DNA of 64,000 nt from Chrysoperla carnea (Eukaryota > Arthropoda > Insecta > Neuroptera > Chrysopidae). The stretch spans positions 90,638,368 through 90,702,367 of the forward strand of contig NC_058337.1 of the NCBI RefSeq assembly GCF_905475395.1, written 5' to 3'. This document shows, one piece after another, positions 52,397 through 64,000 of this stretch. The position numbers were made by a program, and so were the translations under genes. The stretch's first letter is position 1. Each line of letters opens with the position of its first letter. The notes under the pieces were generated by a model. The model worked only from the letters and a program-made list of their open reading frames with translations, was not told the DNA's origin and did no database searches.

Positions 52397-52465
52397 TTTC
52401 GGGTACCTAACCCTAAACTTGCACTTGAAACATGTCTACGAAGACTCTCCATTAAATTACCTAAA
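52397..52465 (+). repeat. dispersed repeat family R3, 5' fragment
   Basis: TTTTCGGGTACCTAACCCTA followed by ACTTGCACTTGAAACATG and CTCCATTAAATTACC matches the start of the other two R3 copies. The rest is absent. Confidence 0.6.
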
Positions 52466-53972
52466 GAGAAAATAAAATCTGAGCAGGTGCCATCTCAATG
52501 TAAGCCTATCTCATTTTCAGAGATGATGCCTTAAAATATGAAAAAAGGTGAAAATATTTTATATTAGTCCAAATGTTTTTAGGTCTTACCCGCGTTTGTA
52601 GTTTGAGATTCATAAAACAACAAACTTTAAGGCAGTTTTTAGTTTATCTTCTATTAAATTATTTGCTAGTTAAACATATACTTATAAGGAAATACAAGGA
52701 AGAATTAATTACTTATATTTTGATACCTATTACTTATATTTGGGTGCTTTTAAAAAAAGATATACGTAGCATTCCAAAATAAATAGTTCAAAGTAGGCCG
52801 TCCTACATTAGTCCTTTTAATAGTTCAATTTTCGAGTTCAATATTTCAAGTTCGAACAGCCCTGAAAAGATTTATTTCTGCTCCTCGGAAATTAAGCATC
52901 GAATTTCTGATTTCTGCTAAAGATACAGATTATATAATGATTATGGTTCGTCGCTTCTTCCATCTGTTTGTTTGATTTGATAAATTTCTTTCTCTTCCAG
53001 AAGGAAGGTTTCTAAATATAAATTTTGACATTGTACGATTTTTAGAAGAATTATTTGAACAAGCGTATTTATAAGGTTCCCCAAACATCGCAACATTTAG
53101 TGACGCCAATGAACTTATAATACGTATTCATTTGATATTTATAAATGTACGTGTACGAATATAAAAATCGAAAGCATTTAATATAATTAAATAAAAATAA
53201 ATAAATATAATTAAAGAAAGTTATAAAACTTGTAAAAATATCAGATGCATTTAAATATTAATACCACAACCACTACCACTACTACTACTACTGAATACAT
53301 AAAACGGCTATACATAAAACAAAAGATTAAAATAAAGTAAGTAAAGTATAATAATTACTATACAAAATTAAACAACAATAGATTAATATAAATAATAATG
53401 AAACTGCTTTATTTTTATTTTTATTTTATTTTTATAATGGAAAAAGAAAGAATAATAAATTATATAAGATTTATAGAGGTTATTTTTAAATCATAGTAAA
53501 TTTATAAAAATAATCAATTCCAAAATGAAGTATGGATTCTCCAAGGCAAATACTGGTGTACCTGAAACTATAAAATAAACTATTGTTAAGCTCTATCCCC
53601 CGTAAGCTCGATATAATATAAAACCCTATGAAAACTTGGATACACTTATTACACACTAAATAAATATACAATCTTGATTTCCAAATATATTTATAACATT
53701 TTTAACAATTCTTAGTACTGTATTGCAGTATCCACTGTTCACAAAAACTGTCCGTAGGGTGCTGAAGTGTAATTTTTTCACCAACCACAGATGCATATTT
53801 TCATATATGTCGTTTTCAAATGTGCTTTTCACAAGTGTGCTTTGTGCTGAAGCAAGCTGAAAAGCTTTCCTATATGTGATACTTAATTTCGTACCAGTAA
53901 AGACCATCACAGTCACCGACGATGTGTTACACGCTTCGTAAAAGAAATATACTCATAAAAAAAAAGTTTTAA
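52466..53972. other. gene-free AT-rich DNA
   Basis: No exon recognised. A short (ACT)n-like run CCACTACCACTACTACTACT lies near 53269-53290. Confidence 0.4.
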
Positions 53973-54042
53973 TATGTATATTGTATATATACATATTAAT
54001 ATATTGTATATTGTATATATACATATTGTATATATACATATT
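53973..54042. repeat. minisatellite with about 17-bp unit
   Basis: Imperfect tandem copies of ATATTGTATATATACAT, about four units, partly separated by AATAT. Confidence 0.8.
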
Positions 54043-54434
54043 ATGAAATTGAAAATGTGACTTGTATCGTGGCTTATCTGTTTTAGTTCATCTATTCAAC
54101 TATCTTAACGCATATCAAAGATTCAACACATGTATATAATATATCTCACTTAGATGCATTGCTTAACGCATGTATTCTCTGTCATACTCGTGATATTTAT
54201 ATGCCTAGATGTAAATCGAACATTCTGTATAGTTTTAGAAATTAAGATATGTATTTTCATTATAATATGAGCAAAAATGTTTTTTCGTATTGTCGAAGAT
54301 GGGTATTTTAATTTAATTGGGCTATGGGAGATTTTTATATAATGATATGTATGTAACTAAATTGAATATGAAATGACAATTTGCTGTGTGTCTGTACAGG
54401 TTGGAGCAGAGAAGGGTGCAATTTTAAAAATGAT

Positions 54435-54590
54435 GTGAAACAGATAGAACTCTACCAAATAATTTTTTCTTAATTATTTGGTAGAGGTCTATCCAACCAA
54501 AATGGCACTGCGAAAGAGATTTTTATGTATGTGTGCACTCATATCTACACTCTCACTTGCTCAGTGCCACTTTGGTTTGATAGTACTTTA
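54435..54590. mobile_element. hairpin MITE-like element pair
   Basis: A small palindrome CTCTACCAAATAATT / AATTATTTGGTAGAG lies near 54450-54490. Immediately after comes a longer hairpin, 54495..54577, whose arms AACCAAAATGGCACTG and CAGTGCCACTTTGGTT differ at one position. Related TACCAAA / TCCAACCAAA phrases at three points suggest repeated TIR-like ends. No coding sequence. Confidence 0.65.
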
Positions 54591-55074
54591 TCAACTTAAA
54601 AAGCATAAAAAAGACTTAAGAAAATTGCATAATGTATTTTTAATAACTTAATTTGTTAAATTACATAGCAAGGCATCTTAGAAGGTTAATTTAATGTTAA
54701 CCGAGTTCAAAATACTCCAATAAAATCTCGTCGTTCCAGGCTTATAAATTTTTCTAAGGACTAAGTTATTCAACCTGTTGGTGATTGGTTATGCTGATGT
54801 AGTTTCTCTCTCCCCATGTCTATCTCACTAAAGTAAACTTTCCACGTAAACTTTCAACAAAAAATTGCTGCATTCATATAGTAGTATACTTATTCAAATT
54901 AAGATGAGCATTTCTGTGGGCTGTATTATGAATTTTGGTAATATATATCCGCTTTAGGATCCACAGTATAAATATTTAGCCCGATTTATATTAAATTATT
55001 ATTTATAAGCTAATTAGTAATTATTTTCATAATTCTAGCTAAATCTTCTATAAATATATAGGAGACTTTCTATA
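54591..55074. other. gene-free AT-rich DNA
   Basis: Nothing recognised. Confidence 0.45.
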
Positions 55075-55525
55075 GATATAGATAGATAGATAGATAGTCA
55101 CTCATCACGATATCTCTGGAACTATAAGACCTAGAGACTTGAAATTTGGGAGGAATATTCCTTTTGCCAAGTAGAGGCCAGCTAAGAACGGATTTTACGA
55201 AATTCCACCCACAAGGGGGGTTGCGGGGGTGTTCATGAATAAAAAATTCATATTTTCCAATTATGGCTTTTAATAGTTAAAAACTTGGTCAGAATGTTTT
55301 AAATTACATTTAGAAATTTTTTTAACCTTCGGAGGGTAGAAAGGTGTAGCGAGAAAGTGGGAAGGAAATATCGAATATTTACAAATATACCTAAGTGGGG
55401 TATCAAATAAAAGAGCATGACGTGTACATTACAAAACTGTTATCCAACGCAAGGAAATGTGGAGGGAGGGGTGCAAGTGGGGATGTTGCCCAGCAAAGCG
55501 GGCGGGTAACAGCTAGTATTTACCT
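55075..55525 (-). repeat. probable R4-like element with TAGA microsatellite tail
   Basis: On the minus strand the head reads CTAGCTGTTACCCGCCCGCT then TTGCTGGGC, like the heads of the R4 copies at 14590 and 42105. It ends in (CTAT)n, which on the plus strand is TAGATAGATAGATAG at about 55081-55097. The interior differs from R4, so it is a relative rather than a copy. Confidence 0.6.
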
Positions 55526-57928
55526 ATAGTCCTGAAGGCTATAAATTTTAACAAAATATAGCACTAAACTTTTATTTCGAGTATCGTGGTATTTATTTCA
55601 ATAACTATTTCTCAACTCGAAGTCAACAAGAATTCATCCTTATAGCACTAAACTAGTTAAAAATAATTAATAATACTTTAATGCACTGCAATGGATAGGA
55701 TATTTATTAAATCCGGCAGTAGTTTTGGGTATTTTACGAAATTTTGTAATTGATATATTTTGGATGAGTTGTCTCCAAGTCATTCTTAACTTTGACACGT
55801 GTTTTTGTATGTGCGCTCGTGTGTAATGTGTGAAAAAGGTGTTTGAACACAGCGTTTGAACATCAGTTAAGTATATGGAATTAAAGTGTATCATATCACT
55901 TTATTAATTAATACCACTTTACAATATCACAGATTGTATTCAAATATAGTAATATTGTTTTTATTTTTATTACAATGTACAATTACTAAAAGAAGAATAA
56001 ATTATATAAGATTTATTAATATTATTTTCAAATAAAAGATAATACGTACTTTCTAAGATCAAGTTTAATGAAATTCAAATGTCATCCAAGAGATTTTGTT
56101 TAGGAAGTATTAATTTATGGTGTTTATAATTCAAGTATTTAATTCAAGGAAGATAAGTAAAAAAAGCAGAAATATTATAATAATTATTACGTGCGCAAAG
56201 AAACGGATTTAATAATAATATATAATGTAACCACATCTGTCATATTTAAATTTAATTTAATTCAAAAAATCTAATAAATGTTGTAACATTTGCAAATTTA
56301 AAAAAAAAGAATGGTTTTACTTTCATCTTGTTTTTTTTTTTTCTTTGAAATGGTTTGTGCTGATACGAAATCCATAAAAAATTATAATATATGTTCTAGA
56401 AGCTCGAATCGAGACTACAATTATTCCTGTCGTTTTGTAGATGGGATATGGCTTCGGCAGTAGTGTAATTTTAAACGATCATTCAGTAGACATTCCTGTC
56501 AAAAATTGAGTGACATATATCTTTAGTTTATTAGAAATAATTGATCGATATTTGTACCGAAGTTTTGAGAAAAAAATTCTTCATTAGAGAGCCCGACACT
56601 CATTATGGAATTGCTCGAAAATAATTCGTCCGATTCTCTTAAAATTTTCGCAGAATATTTGCAATCAGATTTCATTTTGAGAAAATGCAGAATTTTTTTT
56701 TTGAAAATTCTGCTTAAAGATTTGCTGAAAGATTTTGGGATACTCGTAAAAGAGCTCTGATTGGTAATTTCTTTCCTTAAATCAATGACATACGAATGAC
56801 AAAAATTTTTTTTTGTTGATATTAGTTAAAAAAAATTTTTAACTTGTAGGATTGGCTACCCTAGAAGTTTATATCGGAGGATAACGCGTGGATTAGTTAA
56901 TGTAAAAAAACCTCTCCTACCGTTAATATAGTAGGATCTGGCGTCGGCAGTGTAATTTAAAATTGTCATACTTTAAACTTTGCAAAGATATACAATTTTT
57001 AAGAATTTTATAAGCTGGGAGTACGTGTCGCACTTTTCTTTTGAGAAATGAAAAGTGAAAGATCACTAAGAATTGAATTTACAATTTTGTCCTATCAATT
57101 GAAGGCTAAAGTGGTTTTTTCACGTTATTTCATGTACGCGTAAGAACACAAAACCAATTTTATGGATCTTCTCCTCCCAACATGGTATCCTCGCTTACCT
57201 TGACATATTCAGCTGATCGGCAATACCTCTTTGCTGACAAGGTTGTAGGAAAAATATCAATTCACTACACGTTTAACGTACTTTGGTAAATTGGTACATT
57301 TTCCAGTATATTCCCAGGACGTGTCCCGCTGGCAATTTGGCAGAAGTTCACTTTCATATTCAGGACATAATATTTAACAAAAACAATCGAGGCCTCACTA
57401 ATGCTCAAATATTACTTAAGTTTAACTGGTTGATGTACTATTAGTATTATCAGGGTGGGAAAAAAAGAACATTTTTTCGGGAAAATAGTGACTCAATATA
57501 AATGGAAATACGATTCACCATACTCTCTCCTTTCTTAATTTTCAATTAGACGATATTATATAAACAATAAGGTGATATTTTAACAATATCCTTACTACCT
57601 TAATCAACAGAATAAATCGAAAGTAATTAAAAGAAAAAAAAAATTAAAAACAATTTATATTCAAAAATTTTATGGGTTTACATAAAAATAAATTGTATTA
57701 AAGAAGAAATTTTATGATTAGAGTAAGTTGTTAATAGTGGCCATATGGTGTTTGTTTTCACTTGTATGTTGTTATCTTTCATATAACTTGTGCCACTTAA
57801 CTTTACAGTTCAATACGTACTTATGATGTTGATATATGGTACGATATGTCTATCAATTATATCAACATTGGTATATAATAATATTATAGTTTTCAAGACA
57901 AAATTTAGGAATTTTTATTAATTTCACT
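55526..57928. other. gene-free AT-rich DNA
   Basis: No exon, RNA gene or repeat copy was recognised. A more balanced patch near 57170-57360 has no open frame that I recognise. Confidence 0.4.
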
Positions 57929-58505
57929 TAAGGATGTATGAGCAGCAAGGAAATTTTTAATAAAAAGCTTAATTATTTTTTATATGAAGTTGGACTAAGT
58001 CTAAATCAATCCTGCAAATTTTTGGGGGGTTGTCCGATTATTTAAATAAATAAATGGCTTCAAAAATAGGTATTCTTAACATTGGTTTTATGGTAAAAGG
58101 GTAAATACACGGTGTGTTTTCATAATTTCTCCAAAACTAGTTGATGGAAATTAAAAAAAAATTTAAATTAATGTTAAAACCTTAATAAAATTTTGAAAAC
58201 AAAAAAAAACCAGTTGTGCCGTACTAATTAGGGATGTATGAGCACGGTAGTGGGGTCAACTTTAAAAAAATAAATTTTTATAATTTTGATGGTAAATTAT
58301 GTTATAACTTGACAAAATATCGGAAATTGAAAATTTCGTTTAATTATTTAGCTTTCGATATTTCGAAAAACAAGGTAGATATAGAAAAATTTTGTTATTA
58401 TTTCTCGTCTACACTCACGAAGTTATACCAAAGTTCATCATGAAAGTTGGAAATAAGATAATTTCAACTTTAAATCTAAAATTGCTTTGGTGCTCGTACT
58501 ACCTT
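57929..58505 (+). repeat. dispersed repeat family R5, longest copy
   Basis: It starts CTTAAGGATGTATGAGCAGC and ends GTGCTCGTACTACCTTAA. The ends are inverted (AAGG-TGTATGAGC against GCTCGTACTACCTTAA), and a second internal head ATTAGGGATGTATGAGCACG occurs at about 58224. The half from 58224 matches 43505..43805; the left half matches the minus-strand copy near 15600-15750. No coding sequence. Confidence 0.65.
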
Positions 58506-61500
58506 AAACATTAGAAGCCGCATCAAATATGTAAATGTCTCTATTTTCATATATAAATGGCATATGTTAGCCATAGGACCGTCAAATAAAAGTTTCAAAA
58601 AACCAGAGATTATACCACTAAAACCGGAAATTATCTTTTTGGTTGCACTTAATTATGTGGAGAATAATTATTCAATTTTTAATTTTTTTCTATGCAAATA
58701 TTTGTTGTTCAATTCCAGGCAAATTCCAGGTGGACGAACCTAAACCACAAAATTTGTTTAACCAGGACGACAATCGATATTGTTCCATTACCCCTTACCC
58801 ATTTGTTTGCTAAATTAATAGGCCACAGATTGCATAAATTTGTAATTGGTAAGACTTTCAAAATTTCCTATGACAAAAAAATTACTAAAAATAAGTGAAG
58901 AAAATAAATTTAGATGAGCGATTAGAAATCTAAAACCGACGATGGGCAGAGAACTGATCAAGTTCATATCCTCTTCGTCTTCAAACTTTACATAGGTCTT
59001 AAATTTGACATTGAATTGCAAGGCCGTTTAATAATCAATTCACGTTCATAACACACATAAATTTAAAATTAGAAAGTTTATCTTAGGAAAAGTAATTGGT
59101 CGTCCGTTTAGGAGGAGTACAGTTTCTAACATCTGCACATTCGAAATATATAAAACAGATATTACCTATTGCAAATTGATTTTGAGAGATGTCAAAAGCT
59201 TTAGTATGGAATGATATTTCTCAAGTTTGACGTTCTAACTTATTAAAAATATACAAACTTTTAATTTTTTATCATGAGTTTTTAAAAAGAAGACATCTAT
59301 TATTTTTAAATCCTCGAAAACATTTTTTTGTTTCACTCTGTCCTACCTTCCTCTACATTTTGAAAAATTTGTTAGCAAACTAGTTTATTAAAATGAAATT
59401 CCCCTTTAAATCATTTTTGTTTTAATTAATGACTACCTACATTTGTTTTATAAAGGTACTTTGATTTATTTTGCATTATTTTATAATTGTTCTGAAGATT
59501 AATTGTTCTTGAATATGAATTATTAAAGAAAAATAACTTATAAAGAAAGTAAGCATGGTTATTAATTTTATAAAAACTAATTCATAATTAAATTAAAAAT
59601 TAATTATTGCCTATATTAAAGTTCTCATTCTCACTGCATAAATTATAATAAACTTCACTATATTGAGCAGGTGCATCGTTTGGGATTTTTTATAATACTA
59701 TATGAGTTGATTCGATTTAAATTGGATGTTTTTTCTTGCAGATTGGAGGAAAAAATCGCGTATGATGTATGGAACATGTGTAACTTCCCATCGAAGAAAA
59801 TTTATAGTCTTAAATTTGAATAGCGTGCAGACAAATTAATAACTCAATTCTAAAATGAGTGGCGTGTTATAGACTAGTAGAAAAACAGTTTTTTAAATTT
59901 TCTTACTTCGGATGTTGACGGGTCTTTATAGCTACGATAATACAGCATTCACATTCAAAGTATTTTTTTAATATTTCTCGTTTATTGAAGCTTTAAACGA
60001 CACATTATTTTTACATCGAGGGTATATTACATACATCACATTCGTTCATATGTGGCTTTTTCCCTAATTTGAAAATAATACTCACTTTAAAATTAACCCA
60101 GCTTATGTAACGACCTATATTACAAATAGGAATAATTTATAAGGATTTCATTTCGTTCGAATGCAAACTGGCCCAGATAACTATAGACAAAATTAAACCA
60201 GCAATTCTACATCGAATTTCTAAACAAAAAGTCAGTTTTGGAAACCAATTTCCTATGTTTGAGAGAGAGAATGTTTTTTTTTAAATTATTTTACCTATGC
60301 TTGTAAGACGAGAACTACTTTTCTCACTAATTTTGAATTAAGAGAGGGAACTATTTTTCATAATACAAAAAGTTTGAACATTTTACAAAATTTCACAAAT
60401 GCAGATCTCATGCAGTTTTAAATTTGCTTTAATGCATAACGCAACTAATGCAGTTTTTAATTTAATTATTTCAAAAAATTTCAAAAGCACGTGTTTTATT
60501 TCTTAATGATACATATCAAATTCAACAATGACTATTATTCGTTCCGCACTTATGCAATGAGAATAGTGTGGAACTGGTAAGTATATAAAGTTGCATAACA
60601 ATATGTTTGAATCACTCATCAGACAACGATAAAATTATCTATTTGCTGCTTACTGCTATGCACGAGTTATTACTTCGATGCTTTTAGAGTTGCATAGATA
60701 GAGAGTTAGAAGAAAAAATTATTAAAATTAACGTATTATAACTAAATTATCATTCTATAATAACTTTCCAGAATGATTTATGTTGGGCAAGGTGATTCAA
60801 AAGGCAGATGATTTCTTACCTTAATTCTTCTGGATAATTTCATAGGAACCTAAATCCAAATTCAGCCGAAGCATTGTAGATAGAATATCATTTCATAAAT
60901 GTAAGGTGTCTAAATTTATATATTTGGTCCAATGCTTTTTTTTAAATTTTATTTAAGGTCGTTTTTAAAGTCTAGGTAATAATTAAGATAAATCTTATTT
61001 CTGTGGTTCTAGTATTATTTACTTAACGGTTTGTATTGGGCAATTGTTTTACGATGACTTTCTTTATTGCTAAGATAAAAGGCTTTTATTATAGCCTTTG
61101 ATAAAAAATGAGCAGTTATTAAATTAACAGAGCTAACTGGATAAGTTCATATTGTACCGCACACCTAAAATATTACAAAAGATAATTCAATTCACGTTAT
61201 TAAAGATAGTGCCGAGCAAAGCTTTGGGCTTTCAACTACGATACTTTCAAGATCTACAAGATAAAGTAGTACGAGTTAGTATTGTGAATACTATGCACAT
61301 AACAGATCAAATCTTTGCTTATCACTAATTAAGGGATTAGAAATAAATTGTCAATATTATAAAAGAATTATTTTATTATAAATAATACATATCTGTCCAA
61401 ATATTTACAAAAAATTTGGATGAATTTATAGATGATATAATATATGGAATTTAGTGATTACAATTTGGTTGAGAATTATAAGGATCATTATATTAACTAT

Positions 61501-62454
61501 CGCCAAATTCCCAAACGCAAGTCACATTAAAATAAACGAGCATGGCTGTTCATTGGAATCTAATAAATGATTTGAATATATCGAAGTAACCACGTATCAG
61601 TTTGGTTTTTGAATACAGAGTCTATATCGCTCCCGATAGCACTCAAATCAATTTATAGTAATATTACAGAAAGTACTAAATTAACTTTCATTAAAATGTA
61701 TTTCATAGGTTTTCACTTTTAAATCCGAAAACGATTAAAATTTGGAGTACAGTTTTAACGTAGAGCACGTTTTTATCCGTACAAAAAGTTTGCTTGCTTT
61801 TGTTACGTTGCTGTCGATCTAGTTAGGTGCTTCACAAATTGATACGAGTGAAAATCATATACATCTTATAATATCAAACAGGCTTCGTAGAGGAATAAAT
61901 GAAACTACTGTCAAATATTGATGGCTTAGTTAAGCATAAGTTGATTTGCTCCATAAGGGATACCACGACTGTGTTAGAAAATTTTGAATTTTTTTCTTGT
62001 CTTATACAATCGTTGGTTAAGATTAATTTCTAAATTTTGTCACTTTTATAGTTCTTTTATAGTACTTTTTTACTTTTTTAATGAAAAACTGTTTATTTGG
62101 CCTAAAACTTGTTCTATTTTTAACATTCGATTAATAAAGTAAATTTAATCGAATTAAGAAAGTGTTATTGTTTGTTTCTAAACAAATTTTAAGCACTGGA
62201 AGCCTTTTTTCTGAAATTATATTTAGGTAAAATTTAATACTGATAATTGGAGAAATATCATGACAGAACGACCTTGTTTTAGAAAAGCTCAAGACGAAAT
62301 TAACTCATAAAGTTTAAAGGAAAAGAAATCTATAAATTATGGAATAATAATTATAAACGATGAGCGTACGATAGCATTATTCAATAATGGGATGCCATAT
62401 TTAGGAAACTAGAAGATTTAATGCTACTCTGTCACGTTAAAAATAGTGCATTTA
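58506..62454. other. gene-free DNA, 3' flank of CPR-C
   Basis: No exon or repeat copy was recognised. On the minus strand a polyadenylation hexamer AATAAA occurs at 62098..62093, and another overlaps the CPR-C stop codon. Confidence 0.45.
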
Positions 62455-63956
62455 TTAGCCAATGCTATACCATTCAAATATATATCCCTTCAATCCAAAT
62501 TCTTTTTCCGTTTCTTCTTTTGGAATATCAGGATGGTCTAATCCTAAATAAATGTAATACACTTTAGGATGGAATCCTAATTCGTCGGCAGTATACTCAA
62601 CTATATGACTATAACCGTCCCGACCATTAACGAAATATGCACCCACTTTTGTTCCACTACGATACCCAACTTCGTAATGTCCATGGAATCCCACAGTATA
62701 ATTAAATTTATACATTAAATCGCGCATATCATCTACAGTGACTCCTGGTGGCATTGGTCCTGTCATTGTTGGATTTTCACCGGGTGGAGGATCACTTGGC
62801 GGATGAATTAATCCAGGGAAATGTAAACCATCAGGAATAACAGGAGATGGTTTTCTGGTAGTTTGGTAGTTATTATCAGTTGTGGGTTTTATTGTTGGAT
62901 TTAAAGGCTCCAGGTCGTAGTTATTATCTATAAGGCTATCAGGAGGTAGCGGGCTGATATTCAATTCAGGTGGGAAAGATATATTTGGTTCTTTACTTGG
63001 ATATATTGCGTTTGGAACAAATGAAGTAGGTGGATTTGATTGTGGATTATAGTTATTGGAAGTAAATGGTGAAGACAATTCTTGTTTGGGAGGGTTAGGT
63101 TGTAAATTAAAATTGTCATTTGGTACTAAGGGATAAACATCAGGGGATGAAGGTTGATTTGGATTCAAGTTGTTTGGTGGAAGAATCTCATTAGGTGTAA
63201 ATGGTGCAATAAGCTCTTGACTTGGCGGATTTGCTGGGTTGTTTGGAATTATAGATTGTTGATTAGGATAGTTTTGTAACGGGTTATTAACAGTATTTAC
63301 TCCTGGGTTTTGATTTTGTGTATAAATTGGATTTACTAGCTGAGATTGAGGATAATTTGGATTTAGTATTTGGCTTGGTGATGATGCTGGGGTTTGACTT
63401 GATGGATAACTTGGAATCTGTTGTTGAGGATTATTTGGATTAACTGTTTGACTTTGTGGATAATTTATGCTTAATGGTGGATTTAGTATATTGGCAGGTT
63501 TTTGATTTGGTGTTTGGCTTGGTGATGATGCTGGAGTTTGACTTATTGGGTAACTTGAAACCTGTTGTTGAGGATATTTGGGATCAACTGTTTGACTTTG
63601 TGGATAATTAATGCTTGGTGGTGGGCTTTGAACATTGATAGGTTTTGGAACTTGAATTTGATGTGGAAGCCCTAACTGACTATTTCCAGGCCGCTGTAGT
63701 AACTGTGGGGATACTGCAGGTGGCAATTTAGTAGTACTTGGTATTGAACAACTGCTACACGAATTTGCTGGTTTTTGTAGAGTTACAGAAGGTCGATTTA
63801 CAGGTGATTGTGTTGTGTAATCTTGATTTGATAGAAAATTGCTGATTGTAGAGATTGAGGGTTTGGAAGTACTTGATGACGAAATTGCAGGTTGTACTGC
63901 ATTGTTGTTGATATTTTGAATAGGTGTTTTTGAATAATCTGGTGAACCGTCTAGCG
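62455..63956 (-). CDS. Pro/Gln/Asn-rich secreted protein with C-terminal RR-like domain (CPR-C), 3' exon, 5' partial
   Basis: Last exon of a gene whose start lies beyond the right edge of the window. The acceptor TTTTTCAG ends at 63957 and the exon opens with the last two bases of a split codon, followed by 499 codons and TAA. Residues 1-330 are low complexity (Pro, Gln, Asn, Ser), with a CSSC pair (Cys66, Cys69) and a 48-residue tandem duplication. From residue about 415 there is a compact domain: YKFNYTVGFHGHYEVGYRSG, then VGAYFVNGRDGYSHIVEYTA and ELGFHPKV. This carries the G-x-Y, Y-x-AD and G-F-x-P spacing of the chitin-binding RR family but is diverged from RR-1 and RR-2. A conserved-looking tail (PKEETEKEFGLKGYIFEW) follows. 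It recalls insect proteins annotated as lethal(3)malignant blood neoplasm-like, but that link is from memory. The AATAAA at 62456..62451 overlaps the stop. Confidence 0.85.
63370..63657 (-). repeat. 144-bp in-frame tandem duplication inside CPR-C
   Basis: Two copies offset by exactly 144 bp (48 codons), each encoding INYPQSQTV and SQTPASSPSQ phrases. The copies are diverged at scattered positions but frame is preserved. Confidence 0.8.
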
Positions 63957-64000
63957 CTGAAAAATGAAATTTTTGTCTGTTAATATTATTTATTTATTTT
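63957..64000 (-). other. intron of CPR-C at window edge
   Basis: Pyrimidine-rich acceptor side of the intron preceding the last exon of CPR-C. The upstream exons are outside the window. Confidence 0.7.

Overview
The window is strongly AT-rich eukaryotic DNA with short GT-AG-bounded exons, kilobase-scale introns and many dispersed repeats. The recognisable genes are cuticular proteins with the Rebers-Riddiford (RR) chitin-binding domain, so this is an arthropod and almost certainly an insect nuclear genome. Several repeat ends (GAAGTCGGTT, CGGTCAAACTTATAACACC, CCCGCTTCGCTGGC) look like mobile-element ends I remember from Lepidoptera and related insects. That is recollection, not a search result, so I do not assign an order.

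Three protein genes can be supported, all on the minus strand and 12-14 kb apart. CPR-A (27995..32319) is a complete 5-exon, 201-residue RR-2 protein with a signal peptide, Ala/Pro-rich flanks and a TATA/initiator promoter near 32451..32483. CPR-B (44423..48992, solid from 47302 down) is an RR-2 protein with a long C-terminal tail of about 300 polar residues. CPR-C (62455..63956, 5' end outside the window) is a Pro/Gln/Asn/Ser-rich extracellular protein with a divergent RR-type domain at its C-terminus. Together they form part of a cuticular-protein cluster whose products would be secreted into the chitin matrix.

The left 27 kb holds no gene I can recognise. It holds repeats: copies of a TATACCATG-ended element (433, 21438, 39222), three copies of a GAAGTCGG-ended foldback element (4553, 18301, 49851), a nested pair of MITEs (19983..20650), a tRNA-derived SINE with a 13-bp target duplication (21844..22144), and a decayed LINE reverse transcriptase (25967..26640). 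The gaps between the cuticle genes hold more of the same families, a hAT-type MITE inside the second intron of CPR-B, and hairpin elements near 42.3 and 54.5 kb.

No CRISPR array, operon, rRNA, functional tRNA or intact transposase was seen. No new enzymatic system is evident. The observations most worth a second look are the inverted loop of the foldback family, the composite MITE at 20 kb, and the architecture of CPR-C.
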